DNA of 64,000 bases from Streptomyces decoyicus (GCF_019880305.1 NZ_CP082301.1:6882001-6946000), one strand, 5' to 3'. Counted from the first letter of the stretch, positions 26,463 through 35,677 are shown. Translations and numbers: made by a program. Notes: generated from the letters alone by a model not told the origin.

Positions 26463-27959
26463 ATGGGGCAACGACACCTCGGCGGACGCAACGGCGGTAC
26501 GGAGCTGGCCTGGGCGGCCCTCGGCGGTGACCCGGCCCTGACGGAACGGATCGCTTTCGGCGGTCCCCCCGGTCTGCTGCCGGCCCGGCTCCCGGCGATG
26601 TCGCTGGCCCGGTCCACGGTCGCGGTCTGTGCGCTCGCCGCGGCCGAACTGGCCGCCCGGCGCAACGGCCGTCCGGTGCCTGCCGTACGCGTCGACGACG
26701 GCGCGGTGGCCACCGCCTTCCTCAGCGAACGCCATCTGCGCATCGACGGCCGCGCCTGCGCGTCCTTCGCGCCGCTGTCCCGTTTCTGGCGCACCGCCGA
26801 CGGCTGGGTGCGGACCCACGCCAACTACCCGCACCACCGCGCCCGGTTGCTGCACGCACTGGACCTCGCCGAGACCGCCGAAGCACCCGACGTCGAGACG
26901 GTGATGGCCGGCCGCCGGGCCGCCGAGATCGAGGAGACGGTCTGTGCCGCGGGCGGGCTGGCCGTCGTCGCCCGCACGCCGGGGGAGTGGACCGCCCACC
27001 CGCAGGGCGCCGCCGTGGCCGCCCACCCGCTGCTGACCCTCGACACCCTGGACGCCGGCGTCCCGCCCCGCCGGCTGCCGCCGTTCGCCGGCCCGCCGAC
27101 GCTGCCGGCCGCCGGGCTGCGGGTGCTCGACCTGACCCGGGTGATCGCCGGGCCGGTCGCCACCCGCACGCTGGCGCTGCTCGGCGCGGATGTCCTGCGC
27201 GTCGACGCCCCCCAGCTGCCGGAGAGTCAGGATGCCCACAGCGACACCGGCTTCGGCAAGCGCTCCGCCGCGATCGACCTCGGCTCGCCCGCCGGCCGCG
27301 CGTCCTTCGAGGAGCTGCTGTCGCGCGCGGACGTCGTGGTGACCGGCTACCGTCCGGGCGCACTCGACCGTTTCGGCCTCACCCCCGAGGCGCTGGCCGC
27401 ACGCCGCCCGGGGCTGGTGGTGGCCCGGCTCTCCGCCTGGGGCGACGACGGCCCGTGGGGCGGCCGGCGCGGCTTCGACAGCCTGGTGCAGGTGGCCACC
27501 GGGATCGCCGCCGTCGAAGCGGACGCGGGCTCGGCGTCCGGGGACTCGGAACAGAGCAGAGGCGGAGCGCAGCGCAGCGGCACCCCCGGCGCGCTGCCCG
27601 CCCAGGCACTCGACCACGGCACCGGCTATCTGCTGGCCGCGGCGGTGTTCCGCGCCCTGACCGAACAGTCCCGCACGGGCGGCTCGTTCCTCGCCACCCT
27701 CGCCCTCGCCCGCACCGCGCGATGGCTGATGCACGACCTGGTAGCCGACGGCGAGCCGGACGCCGGACCCGAGGGGCACGGCCACGCAGCGCAGGCGCCC
27801 GGCACCGACTCCTACGACCCCGCAGCGCACCTCCGGGAGACCGACAGCCCCCTCGGCCGGCTCCGCCACGCCCTCCCGCCCGTCTCCTTCGACGGCGCAC
27901 CGGCCACCTGGGCGACCCCGCCCGGCCGCTGCGGCACGGATGCGCCGGTCTGGCGGTAG
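26463..27959 (+). CDS. CaiB/BaiF (class III) CoA-transferase family protein
   Basis: 498-residue family III CoA-transferase or racemase homologue that moves CoA between acyl groups. The family core is at the C-terminal half: LRVLDLTRVIAGPVATRTLA, LLGADVLRVDAPQLPES, GFGKRSAAIDLGSPAGR and DVVVTGYRPGALDRFGL. The first 200 residues are a more divergent N-terminal copy-like region (RDDGAVAT-type, LSRFWRTADGWVRTHANYPHH), as in two-part actinobacterial members. The ATG at 26463 is 27 bases after the previous stop, so the two genes may be cotranscribed. A 20-residue low-complexity insertion (SASGDSEQSRGGAQRSG) is present. The substrate is unknown. Confidence 0.87.
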   Translation: MGQRHLGGRNGGTELAWAALGGDPALTERIAFGGPPGLLPARLPAMSLARSTVAVCALAAAELAARRNGRPVPAVRVDDGAVATAFLSERHLRIDGRACASFAPLSRFWRTADGWVRTHANYPHHRARLLHALDLAETAEAPDVETVMAGRRAAEIEETVCAAGGLAVVARTPGEWTAHPQGAAVAAHPLLTLDTLDAGVPPRRLPPFAGPPTLPAAGLRVLDLTRVIAGPVATRTLALLGADVLRVDAPQLPESQDAHSDTGFGKRSAAIDLGSPAGRASFEELLSRADVVVTGYRPGALDRFGLTPEALAARRPGLVVARLSAWGDDGPWGGRRGFDSLVQVATGIAAVEADAGSASGDSEQSRGGAQRSGTPGALPAQALDHGTGYLLAAAVFRALTEQSRTGGSFLATLALARTARWLMHDLVADGEPDAGPEGHGHAAQAPGTDSYDPAAHLRETDSPLGRLRHALPPVSFDGAPATWATPPGRCGTDAPVWR

Positions 27960-28030
27960 GGGCAGGGGCCGGGGAGTGGGGAGCGGCCAAAACGCTGGTC
28001 CGCCGCCCTCCCCCTCCGTACGATCCTCCG

Positions 28031-28582
28031 GTGACGATCAACGACCGCTACCTCGCACGCGGCCCGCGGGCGGGCATCCGGCACTTCACCGCCGCCGACC
28101 GGGAAGAGTTCACCGGCCTGGCACGGGAGAGCGCCGAGCTGCACCGCCCGTGGCTCTTCCCGCCGGCCGACGACGCCGCCTACGACACCTATCTGCGCAG
28201 GCTCCAGGAGCCGCTGCGCGAAGGGTTCTTGATCTGCGAGCTCGCCGACGACCGGATCGCCGGCTATCTCTCGATCAACAACATCGTGCACGGCGCGTTC
28301 CGCTGCGGAGCGATCGGCTACGGCGCTTTTGCGCACGCCGCCGGCCGCGGACTGATGAGTGAGGGGCTGCGGCTCGTTCTGCACCACGCCTTCGAGGAGA
28401 TGGGGCTGCACCGGCTGGAGGTCAATATCCAGCCGGCCAACGAGCTGTCGATCGCCCTGGTCAAGCGGGCGGGGTTCCGGCTGGAGGGGTTCTCCCCGGA
28501 CTTCCTCTTCATCGACGGCGCCTGGCGCGACCACGAGCGCTGGGCGATCACTGCCGAGATGGTCGCCGGGAAAACGGTGTGA
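28031..28582 (+). CDS. RimJ/RimL-type GNAT N-acetyltransferase
   Basis: 183-residue acetyltransferase resembling those that acetylate ribosomal-protein N-termini or small molecules. Recognised by GYLSINNIVHGAFRCGAIGY, the CoA-loop GRGLMSEGLRLVLHHAFEEM and the closing signature HRLEVNIQPANELSIALVKR with GFRLEGF. The GTG at 28031 starts after a poor ribosome-binding site. It sits 72 bases after the CoA-transferase gene and 13 bases before the VOC gene, all rightward. The substrate is unknown. Confidence 0.88.
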   Translation: MTINDRYLARGPRAGIRHFTAADREEFTGLARESAELHRPWLFPPADDAAYDTYLRRLQEPLREGFLICELADDRIAGYLSINNIVHGAFRCGAIGYGAFAHAAGRGLMSEGLRLVLHHAFEEMGLHRLEVNIQPANELSIALVKRAGFRLEGFSPDFLFIDGAWRDHERWAITAEMVAGKTV

Positions 28583-28595
28583 TTCCCTGTCGGTC

Positions 28596-29009
28596 ATGGA
28601 CATCGTCTTCCACCGCACCGTACCGGTCTTCCGGATCTTCGATGTGGCCAAGGCCCATGAGTTCTATGTCGGCTACCTCGGCTGCACGGTCGACTGGGAG
28701 CACCGCTTCGAGCCCGGTATGCCGCTCTACACCCAGGTCTCGCGCGGTGACCTCGTGCTGCATCTGTCGGAACACCATGGTGACGCGACGCCCGGCTCCA
28801 CGTTCTACACGGAGCTGAGCGGGGTGCGCGCCCTGCACGCCGAACTGGCCGGCAAGGACTATCCGTATCTGCGGCCCGGTCTGGAGCAGGACGAGACCGG
28901 GACCTCGCTGACCCTGACCGACCCCTTCGGCAACCGCCTGCGCTTCAACGAGCCGGGCACCTCCGCGCAGCCGTCCGACGGGGGCCGGGCCAGCGGGACT
29001 TGCGGTTGA
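28596..29009 (+). CDS. VOC (glyoxalase/bleomycin-resistance) family protein
   Basis: 137-residue vicinal-oxygen-chelate fold protein: VPVFRIFDVAKAHEFYVGYL, then LVLHLSEHHGDATPGSTFY and LTLTDPFGNRLRFNEP. The ATG at 28596 directly follows the acetyltransferase gene. The last 22 residues overlap the convergent DUF6204 gene (28945-29009) and look unconstrained. It may bind or modify an antibiotic or aldehyde; no metal ligands are assigned with confidence. Confidence 0.87.
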   Translation: MDIVFHRTVPVFRIFDVAKAHEFYVGYLGCTVDWEHRFEPGMPLYTQVSRGDLVLHLSEHHGDATPGSTFYTELSGVRALHAELAGKDYPYLRPGLEQDETGTSLTLTDPFGNRLRFNEPGTSAQPSDGGRASGTCG

Positions 29010-29325
29010 TCTTCATGGTGTCCATGTCGGTGACCGTGGACCGCAGCTCCCGGTAGCCGAGGCCGGCGGCCTTCAGCGCGTTCTCCGCCTTGTCCTCGGC
29101 GAGTGCGGCGGCCATCTCCTCGCCGTCCGCCGCGTCCGAGACGATGACGTAGCGGAAGCTGAAGGAGTGCAGCGTGCGCTCGTACGACAGCGCGCCCTCG
29201 GGCGTGAACTGCATCTGCGCCAGGCCGTGGTCGTCCGCCTCGGCGAGCAGCTTGTCCCGTGACGGTGCCGTGAGGCCGTCCCATTTGCCGCGGACGATGA
29301 CTCGGTAGGTGTGCTGGGCCGTCAT
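28945..29325 (-). CDS. DUF6204 family protein
   Basis: 126-residue conserved actinobacterial protein of unknown function, starting MTAQHTYRVIVRGKWDGLTA. Central segment SYERTLHSFSFRYVIVSDAA looks like a small alpha/beta fold, and the conserved end of the family is near DMDTMKINRK. The Arg-rich last 18 residues come from antisense overlap with the VOC gene. No functional residues can be named. Confidence 0.75.
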   Translation of the reverse strand: MTAQHTYRVIVRGKWDGLTAPSRDKLLAEADDHGLAQMQFTPEGALSYERTLHSFSFRYVIVSDAADGEEMAAALAEDKAENALKAAGLGYRELRSTVTDMDTMKINRKSRWPGPRRTAARRCPAR

Positions 29326-29435
29326 GGGGTGTGGTCTTCCGTTCTGCCGTGTGCCGGTGAGCCGAAGTGACAGGCTATTTCGGCAGATGTTTCAAGGCCT
29401 CCCCTTTTCCCGTGCGTCTGTGTGACGATCTCCGT

Positions 29436-30341
29436 ATGCGCCGGACCGTGCTGATCGATGCCCCCTCCAACCTGGGACTGCGGCCGCCCGCGCCCGGCAC
29501 AGTCCCCGGCTGCTACAAACTCGCGGGCGCGCTGCGCGAGCAGGGGCTGCTGCGGCGCCTGGGTGCGCTGGAGGGCGGTGTGGTGGTACCGCCCCGCTAC
29601 GACCGCGGGGAGTGGCGGGAGGGCGACGGAGTCTTCAACGCCGCAGCCCTCGCCGCCTATACGGGCAAGCTCGCGACGCGCGTCGAGGGGCACGTCCGCA
29701 GTGGCGACTTCCCGGTGGTGCTGGGAGGGGACTGCAGCATTCTGCTCGGGGTGGTGCTCGCGCTGCGGCGGCTGGGGCGGTACGGCGTGGCCTACCTCGA
29801 CGGCCACGGCGACTTCCGCCACCCGGGCAATGTGGCGGTGTCCGGCCCGGTCGGAGCCGCGGCCGGGGAGGGCCTGGCGCAGATCACCGGGCGGGGGCAG
29901 GCGGATCTCACCGACATCGAGGGGCTGGCGCCGTACGTCCGCGACGAGGATCTGCGCGCGCTGGGCCTGCGTGACGCGGACGAGGACCAGGAGGAGCTGA
30001 CCGCCCTCGGCATCGGCCATGTCCCGGTCGGGGAGATCCGGCGGCGCGGCCCGGAGGCGGTGGCCCGCGACGTGCTCACCCACTTCGCGAGCCTGCCGCT
30101 CGACGGCTTCTGGATCCATCTCGACGCGGATGTCCTCGACCCGTCCGTCATGCCGGCCGTCGACAGTCCCGACCCGGGCGGTCTGCTGACCGACGAACTC
30201 CTCGCACTGCTGGGCCCGTTGGCCGCCTCGCCGCGCTGTGTCGGTGTCGACGTCACCATCTACGACCCGGACCGCGACCCCGAAGGCACCGGCGCGGTGC
30301 TGCTCGCCGGCCTCCTTGAGGACCTTTTTGCGCAACCCTGA
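29436..30341 (+). CDS. Arginase/agmatinase family (ureohydrolase) protein
   Basis: 301-residue binuclear-manganese ureohydrolase-fold protein. Ligand motifs: VVLGGDCSILLGVV, VAYLDGHGDFRHPG (DGHGD where arginases have DAHxD) and WIHLDADVLDPSVMPAVDSP; the late acidic site is GVDVTIYDPDRDP. The guanidino substrate is not defined, and the Ala-to-Gly variation plus long substrate loop (GADLTDIEGLAPYVRDEDLR-like region) suggest a specificity other than arginine. The ATG at 29436 begins MRRTVLIDAPSNLGL, the usual family start; the frame extends upstream without similarity. Confidence 0.88.
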   Translation: MRRTVLIDAPSNLGLRPPAPGTVPGCYKLAGALREQGLLRRLGALEGGVVVPPRYDRGEWREGDGVFNAAALAAYTGKLATRVEGHVRSGDFPVVLGGDCSILLGVVLALRRLGRYGVAYLDGHGDFRHPGNVAVSGPVGAAAGEGLAQITGRGQADLTDIEGLAPYVRDEDLRALGLRDADEDQEELTALGIGHVPVGEIRRRGPEAVARDVLTHFASLPLDGFWIHLDADVLDPSVMPAVDSPDPGGLLTDELLALLGPLAASPRCVGVDVTIYDPDRDPEGTGAVLLAGLLEDLFAQP

Positions 30342-30449
30342 CCTCACCGGGCCGTAAGAAGCCCTGTTCAGACCGGCGGCCACGCGGTTCCATGGTCAAC
30401 AGGAGGCTGCCGCAGCCGAGGTGGCCCGGTCCAGCATTGCGAGGCAGCC

Positions 30450-32477
30450 GTGGCCACGAGAGTGCGACGCTCCACCCTGACCCTCCCCGCCGCCCCCCTC
30501 GGACCCGACAACCCCCTCCCCGCCCTGCGCGGCGGCCACGACCTGCACCGTGTCGAGATCCCCCAGGACGCCGGCCTGCCCGCCGACATGGCCCGGCAGA
30601 TCGGGTATGCGCCGCTGCGGTCGATCCTGCCGACCGGGATGCGCGACGGCTACGGGCGCGCCCGCCGCACGACGGACCTCGACGCGCTGGTCATCGAGAA
30701 CGACCGGCTGCGCGCCACCGTCCTGCCCGGTCTCGGCGGCCGGGTGTACTCCCTGCACCACAAGCCCACCGACCGTGAACTGCTCTACCGCAACCCGGTG
30801 TTGCAGCCCGCGGCCTTCGCGCTCAACGGCGCCTGGTTCTCCGGCGGCATCGAATGGAACATCGGTGCCACCGGCCACACCACCCTCTCCTGCGCCCCGC
30901 TGCACGCCGCCCGTGTCCCGGCGCCGGACGGCGGGGAGATGCTGCGGCTGTGGGAGTGGGAGCGGCTGCGCGATCTGCCCTTCCAGGTGGACCTGTGGCT
31001 GCCCGACGGCTCCGACTTCCTCCACGTGGGCGTCCGGATCCGCAATCCGCACCATCACACCGTGCCGGTCTACTGGTGGTCCAACACCGCCGTGCCCGAG
31101 GACGAGCACACCCGTGTCCTGGCCCCCGCCGAGGAGGCCTGGCACTTCGGCTACGAACGGACCCTGCGCCGCGTCCCGGTACCGCACTCCGACGGCGCCG
31201 ACCGGACCTATCCGCTGCGCAGCGAGTTCCCCGCCGACTACTTCTACGCGGTGCCCGACGGCGCCCGCCGCTGGATCGCCTCCCTCGACGTGGACGGCCG
31301 CGGCCTGGTGCAGACCTCCACCGACACCCTGCGCGGCCGCAAGCTCTTCCTGTGGGGGGCGGGGCGGGCCGGGCGGCGCTGGCAGCAGTGGCTCACCGAG
31401 CCCGGCACCGGCGGCTATGCCGAGATCCAGGCAGGCCTGGCCCGTACGCAGTTGGAGCACGTCCCGCTGGAAGCCGGCGGCGAGTTCAGCTGGCTGGAGG
31501 CGTACGGGCCGCTGGAGACCGACCCCGCGGCGGTGCACGGCGCGGACTGGGGAGCGGCCCGGGAAGAGGCCGCGGCCCGGCTGGCGGCCGCGCTGCCGCG
31601 CGCGGACGTCGATGCCGCCTACGCCGCCTGGCTGCCGTACGCCGACCACGAACCGAAGGAGTCGCTGGCCGCCGGCTCCGGATGGGGCGCGCTGGAGGCC
31701 GCCCGCGCGGGACTGGACCTGCCCGGTACGCCGTTCGACGCGGCCACGCTGGGCGCGGAGCAGGAGCCCTGGCTGACGCTGCTCGGAACCGGGGACCTGC
31801 CGGCTGCCCGCCCCGTCCCCGGACCGGCGCTGGTCGCGCCGGCCTGGCGCGATCTGCTGGAGTCCGCGCGGCCGGGCCCGGCCACCGACTACCACCTGGG
31901 GCTCGCCCAGTGGCATGCCGGCGACCGGGCCCAGGCGGTCCGCAGCTGGGAGCGTGCGCTCGGGCAGGACGGCGGCTGTCTGCCGCTGTACTGCCTGGCC
32001 GTTGCCGAATCGGTGGCCGGGGAGAGGGGACGCGCCGCCGACCGCTATGCGCAGGCCTGCGCCGAAGCGGCACGGGCGGCAGCGGACCCGGACCCGGCGG
32101 CCCGGGACTGGCGGGCGGTGCTGGCCGCGCTCGCCCGGGAGGCGGTGCCCGCGCTGCTCGCGGCCGGCCGTACCGACGAGGCGGCGCAGCTGCTGGCGGG
32201 CCTGCGGCAGAGCGATCAGGACGACGGCTGCTTCCGGTTGCTGACCGCACAGGTGCTGCTCGCCCAGGGGCAGCCGGCCGCGGCCCGCGAGGTCTTCGAC
32301 GCAGGCTTCGAGGTCGCCGGTCTGCGGGAGGGCGACGAGGTGATCGGCGATACCTGGTACGCCATCGCCGAGCGGCTGGTCGCGGGCGGCGGGCCGGTCA
32401 CCGAACAGGTCCGTGCCGAGGCCCGGTCGGGGCATCCGCTCCCGGAGCGGTACGACTACCGGATGCGTCCGGTGTAG
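30450..32477 (+). CDS. DUF5107 protein with C-terminal TPR-like region
   Basis: 675-residue protein. Residues about 75-345 form the DUF5107 aldose-epimerase-like beta-sandwich: IENDRLRATVLPGLGGRVYS, WFSGGIEWNIGATGHTTLSC, VPVYWWSNTAVPEDEHTRVL. Residues about 480-640 are helical repeats of TPR type (LGLAQWHAGDRAQAVRSWER, ALLAAGRTDEAAQLLAGLRQ, LAQGQPAAAREVFDAGFEV). Relatives occur with carbohydrate-degrading enzymes, implying sugar or glycan binding, but activity is unproven. The GTG at 30450 gives MATRVRRSTLTL. The gene stands alone before a convergent aldehyde dehydrogenase. Confidence 0.85.
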   Translation: MATRVRRSTLTLPAAPLGPDNPLPALRGGHDLHRVEIPQDAGLPADMARQIGYAPLRSILPTGMRDGYGRARRTTDLDALVIENDRLRATVLPGLGGRVYSLHHKPTDRELLYRNPVLQPAAFALNGAWFSGGIEWNIGATGHTTLSCAPLHAARVPAPDGGEMLRLWEWERLRDLPFQVDLWLPDGSDFLHVGVRIRNPHHHTVPVYWWSNTAVPEDEHTRVLAPAEEAWHFGYERTLRRVPVPHSDGADRTYPLRSEFPADYFYAVPDGARRWIASLDVDGRGLVQTSTDTLRGRKLFLWGAGRAGRRWQQWLTEPGTGGYAEIQAGLARTQLEHVPLEAGGEFSWLEAYGPLETDPAAVHGADWGAAREEAAARLAAALPRADVDAAYAAWLPYADHEPKESLAAGSGWGALEAARAGLDLPGTPFDAATLGAEQEPWLTLLGTGDLPAARPVPGPALVAPAWRDLLESARPGPATDYHLGLAQWHAGDRAQAVRSWERALGQDGGCLPLYCLAVAESVAGERGRAADRYAQACAEAARAAADPDPAARDWRAVLAALAREAVPALLAAGRTDEAAQLLAGLRQSDQDDGCFRLLTAQVLLAQGQPAAAREVFDAGFEVAGLREGDEVIGDTWYAIAERLVAGGGPVTEQVRAEARSGHPLPERYDYRMRPV

Positions 32478-32532
32478 CAGGCGGGCCCGCGGGCGGCACC
32501 CGCCGTCATCCCAGCGGCTCGGCCGCCCGCCG

Positions 32533-33861
32533 TCACCTCAGCGGCTTGTCGAGCACCGCCTTGGTGTGGCTGAAGGTGTCGAGGGAGTACTCGCCGTGGT
32601 AGCGCCCCGTGCCGCTCTCGCCGACACCGCCGAACGGCAGGCCGGGCGCGGTGAGATGGGCGACCGGCAGCCCGAAGGTGAGCGCGCCCGAGGAGGTCTC
32701 GGTCAGCAGCCGGTGCTTGGTGGCGTCGGACGTGGTGAACGCGTAGAGCGCCAGCGGCTTGTCGCGCCCGTTGATGAAGGCGATCGCCGCATCCAGGTCG
32801 GGCACCGGCACGATCGGCAGGACCGGGCCGAAGATCTCCTCCTGCATCACCGGTGCGTCGGGGGTGACGTCGGCGAGGACGGTGGGGGCGAGATAGCGGG
32901 TGGCGCGGTCGTGGGCGCCGCCGATGACCGTGCGGCCGCTGTCGAGGAGGGCGGTCAGCCGGTCGAAGTGCCGCTCGTTGACGATCCGTCCGTACTCGCT
33001 CGCGCCGGCCGGATCGGCTCCGTAGGTCTCGCGCACGGCCTCGGCGAGATGCGGCTCGATGGCGTGCGCGGTGTCGCCGATGGCCAGGACGTAGTCGGGC
33101 GCCACACAGGTCTGCCCGGCGTTGAGGAACTTGCCGGTCACGATCCGCCGGGCGGCCGCGGCCAGATCCGTACCCGGGTCGAGGACGACGGGGCTCTTGC
33201 CGCCCAGCTCCAGGGTGACCGGCGTCAGATGCCGCGCGGCGGCCGTCATCACGATCCGGCCGACGGTGCCGTTGCCGGTGTAGAAGATGTGGTCGAAGCG
33301 CTGGGCCAGCAGGGCGGTGGTCTCCGGGACGGCGCCCTCGACGACGGCCACCGCATCGGCGTCCAGATGGCGCGGCAGCAGCCGGGCCATGGCGGCCGAG
33401 GTCGCGGGGGCGAGTTCGCTGGGCTTGACGACGGCGCAGTTGCCCGCGGCCAGCGCGCCGACGAGCGGGGCGAGCGCCAGTTGCAGCGGGTAGTTCCAGG
33501 GGGCGATCACCAGGACGACGCCGAGCGGTTCGCGGACGACCTGCGCGGTGGCCGGGAGCAGCCGGTCGGGCAGCTCGGCGGGCCGGGGTGCCAGCCAGTC
33601 GTCGAGACGGGCGAGGGTGTGGTCGATCTCGTGGAGGGTGAAGCCGATCTCGGTGCGATAGGCCTCCTCGGGGCCCTTGCCGAGGTCGGTGGCGAGCGCG
33701 GTGAGCAGCTCGTCGCCGTGGTCGGTGAGCAGGCTGCGCAGCGCGGTGAGCTGGCCGCGCCGCCAGTCGGGGGCGGCGGTACGGCGGGTGGCGAAGGTGC
33801 GGCGGAGCCGGCCGACGACAGTGGCGGCGTCCAGGTCGGAGGCGGGGGTGTGCGATGCCAT
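32533..33861 (-). CDS. Class 3 aldehyde dehydrogenase
   Basis: 442-residue NAD(P)-dependent aldehyde dehydrogenase of the coniferyl/fatty aldehyde type. Motifs: VLVIAPWNYPLQLALAPLVG, AGNCAVVKPSELAPATS, FYTGNGTVGR, catalytic Glu in VTLELGGKSPVVLD, catalytic Cys in FLNAGQTCVAPDYVL and EEIFGPVLPIV. The ATG at 33859-33861 (MASHTPASD) is the start. It diverges from a TetR gene over a perfect 25-bp palindromic operator, so it is probably repressed by that TetR and induced by an aldehyde or related toxicant. Confidence 0.94.
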   Translation of the reverse strand: MASHTPASDLDAATVVGRLRRTFATRRTAAPDWRRGQLTALRSLLTDHGDELLTALATDLGKGPEEAYRTEIGFTLHEIDHTLARLDDWLAPRPAELPDRLLPATAQVVREPLGVVLVIAPWNYPLQLALAPLVGALAAGNCAVVKPSELAPATSAAMARLLPRHLDADAVAVVEGAVPETTALLAQRFDHIFYTGNGTVGRIVMTAAARHLTPVTLELGGKSPVVLDPGTDLAAAARRIVTGKFLNAGQTCVAPDYVLAIGDTAHAIEPHLAEAVRETYGADPAGASEYGRIVNERHFDRLTALLDSGRTVIGGAHDRATRYLAPTVLADVTPDAPVMQEEIFGPVLPIVPVPDLDAAIAFINGRDKPLALYAFTTSDATKHRLLTETSSGALTFGLPVAHLTAPGLPFGGVGESGTGRYHGEYSLDTFSHTKAVLDKPLR

Positions 33862-33875
33862 GGCAGCGACGCTAC

Positions 33876-33900
33876 ACGAAACGAAAACATTTCGTTTCGT
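33876..33900. promoter_or_regulatory. Perfect TetR-type operator between aldehyde dehydrogenase and TetR genes
   Basis: Two 11-bp arms, ACGAAACGAAA and TTTCGTTTCGT, are exact reverse complements around the three-base spacer ACA. The site is A/T-rich in a G/C-rich background, 14 bases before the aldehyde dehydrogenase start and 23 before the TetR start, the expected place for a repressor of both. Confidence 0.85.
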
Positions 33901-33923
33901 AATGCTGCCGGTAGACTCCGACT

Positions 33924-34580
33924 GTGGCCGAACGCACCGAGAGCAACCAGCCCGCATCCGCCGAACGGCAGCCCGTCCGCGGCCGCCCGCGGGACGCCGG
34001 ACGCGACCGGGCACTCCTGGAGGCCACCGTGGCGGTCCTCCAGGACAGCGGCTACGGCGGGCTCACCACCGCGGCCGTCGCCAAGCGCGCCGGGGTCTCC
34101 ACCGCGACCCTCTACCGCCGCTGGCGCTCCAAGGAGGATCTGGTCGTGGGCACCGCCGTCCGCTGGGCGAGCGACCTCGGCCCCCAGCCGGACACCGGCA
34201 GCCTCGAAGGCGACCTCGCCGTCCTGCTCCGGGACAAGGCCGACACCATGGAGGGCCCCGGCGGCCGGCTGCTGCACGTCCTCATCGGCGAGGCCGCGCA
34301 CAACGAGGCGCTGGCCCGCGTCCTGGACACCGCGATCATCCAGCCGGTCCGCGACCGGGCGGCAGCCGTGGTGCGCCGCGCGGTCGCCCGCGGCGACATC
34401 CCGCCGCTCCAGGACGCGCATGTGCTGGCCGACCTGGTCGTCGGCTCGATGGTCAGCCGCATTTTCCTGACGCCGGACGCGGCACACTCCGGCAGCACGG
34501 GCGGCCCCTCGTCCGGTGAGGCGGCGATCCGCGAACTCCTCCCGTTCCTGCTGCGCGCACTGGGGGCACTGCCCGGCTGA
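33924..34580 (+). CDS. TetR family regulator divergent from aldehyde dehydrogenase
   Basis: 218-residue repressor: HTH region GRDRALLEATVAVLQDSGYG and LTTAAVAKRAGVSTATLYRR, with WRSKEDL closing the DNA-binding domain, then a C-terminal domain of the TetR_C_11 type (LLRDKADTMEGPGGRLLHVL, IIQPVRDRAAAVVRRAVARG). GTG start at 33924. The perfect palindrome upstream is the likely binding site for autorepression and for control of the aldehyde dehydrogenase. Confidence 0.92.
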   Translation: MAERTESNQPASAERQPVRGRPRDAGRDRALLEATVAVLQDSGYGGLTTAAVAKRAGVSTATLYRRWRSKEDLVVGTAVRWASDLGPQPDTGSLEGDLAVLLRDKADTMEGPGGRLLHVLIGEAAHNEALARVLDTAIIQPVRDRAAAVVRRAVARGDIPPLQDAHVLADLVVGSMVSRIFLTPDAAHSGSTGGPSSGEAAIRELLPFLLRALGALPG

Positions 34581-34689
34581 GCGTCCGTCATCGCCGCTCG
34601 GCCCGGCCGCCGTGCGCCTCGTACGCCATTGCGGTGACCGTGCGCGCGACCGTGGAATGAACCCGGGCCGTCACACGTTGTAGCGGATC

Positions 34690-35613
34690 ATGAAGGCAAT
34701 CATCGCAAACAGCTACGGCGGCCCCGAGGTCCTCGCATACACCGACCGTCCCGACCCCAAGGTGGGCCCGGACTCGTTCCTGATCCGGGTCAAGGCGGCC
34801 GGGGTCAACCCCGTGGACTGGAAGATCGTCGCGGGCTATCTGGACCCGATGATGGACGCGCACTTCCCGTTCGTTCCCGGGTGGGACGTGGCGGGCGTGG
34901 TCGAGGCGGTGGGCGCGGACGCCACCGAGTACGAGGTCGGCGACGAGGTCATCGGCTATGTCCGCAAGGACGAGGTGCAGCACGGCACCTACGCCGAACT
35001 GGTCGCCGCGCCGGTCAGGACCCTGGCGCGCAAGCCCGCCTCGCTCAGCTGGCAGCAGGCCGCCGGGCTCCCGCTCGCCGGGCTGACCGCCTATCAGGCG
35101 CTCGCGCGGGTCGGCACGAAGGCCGGCGAGACGGTCCTGGTGCACGCCGCCGCGGGTGGTGTCGGCTCGCTCGCCGTCCAGATCGCGGTGGCGCAGGGGG
35201 CCCGCGTCATCGGTACGGCCAGCGAGCGCAACCACGAATTCCTGCGGTCCCTCGGCGCGGAGCCGGTCACCTACGGCGACGGTCTGGCCGACCGGGTGCG
35301 GGCACTGGCGCCCGAAGGCATCGACGCGGCCGTGGACTTCGTCGGCGGTGGCGTCGTGGACGTCTCGCAGGAGCTGCTCAAGGACCGCGGCCGGGTGGCG
35401 TCCATCGCCGACGGCGAGGTCAAGAGCAAGGGCGGCCACATGGTGTGGGTGCGCCCGGACACCGACGATCTGACCGCGCTCGGCGCCCTCGCGGACGCCG
35501 GGAAGCTGACCGTGCCGGTCGAGGTGATCCTCCCGCTGCGCGAGGCCGCCGAGGCGTTCCGGCGGAGCATGGCCGGGCGGGCCCGCGGCAAGATCGTCCT
35601 TGAAGTGTCCTGA
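34690..35613 (+). CDS. NADP-dependent quinone-oxidoreductase-like MDR protein
   Basis: 307-residue medium-chain reductase without the zinc ligands of alcohol dehydrogenases. The N-terminal GroES-like half begins MKAIIANSYGGPEVLAYTDR and contains VKAAGVNPVDWKIVAGY and PGWDVAGVVEAVGADATEYE; the cofactor loop is VLVHAAAGGVGSLAVQIAVA. Usually reduces quinones or enones with NADPH. ATG 34690. It follows the TetR gene by 109 bases in the same direction and could belong to the same detoxification group, although that is inference. Ends at a strong shared hairpin. Confidence 0.9.
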   Translation: MKAIIANSYGGPEVLAYTDRPDPKVGPDSFLIRVKAAGVNPVDWKIVAGYLDPMMDAHFPFVPGWDVAGVVEAVGADATEYEVGDEVIGYVRKDEVQHGTYAELVAAPVRTLARKPASLSWQQAAGLPLAGLTAYQALARVGTKAGETVLVHAAAGGVGSLAVQIAVAQGARVIGTASERNHEFLRSLGAEPVTYGDGLADRVRALAPEGIDAAVDFVGGGVVDVSQELLKDRGRVASIADGEVKSKGGHMVWVRPDTDDLTALGALADAGKLTVPVEVILPLREAAEAFRRSMAGRARGKIVLEVS

Positions 35614-35631
35614 CGGCGCGGTCCGCACTCA

Positions 35632-35677
35632 CCGGAAGCAGGACGGGAAGGTCTAAGCCTCCCCGTCCTGCTTCCGG
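35632..35677. terminator. Bidirectional terminator whose right arm is coding
   Basis: Perfect 16-bp arms CCGGAAGCAGGACGGG (35632-35647) and CCCGTCCTGCTTCCGG (35662-35677) with a 14-base loop, between two convergent genes. The right arm encodes the last residues of the VOC protein (RKQDG). Confidence 0.9.
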
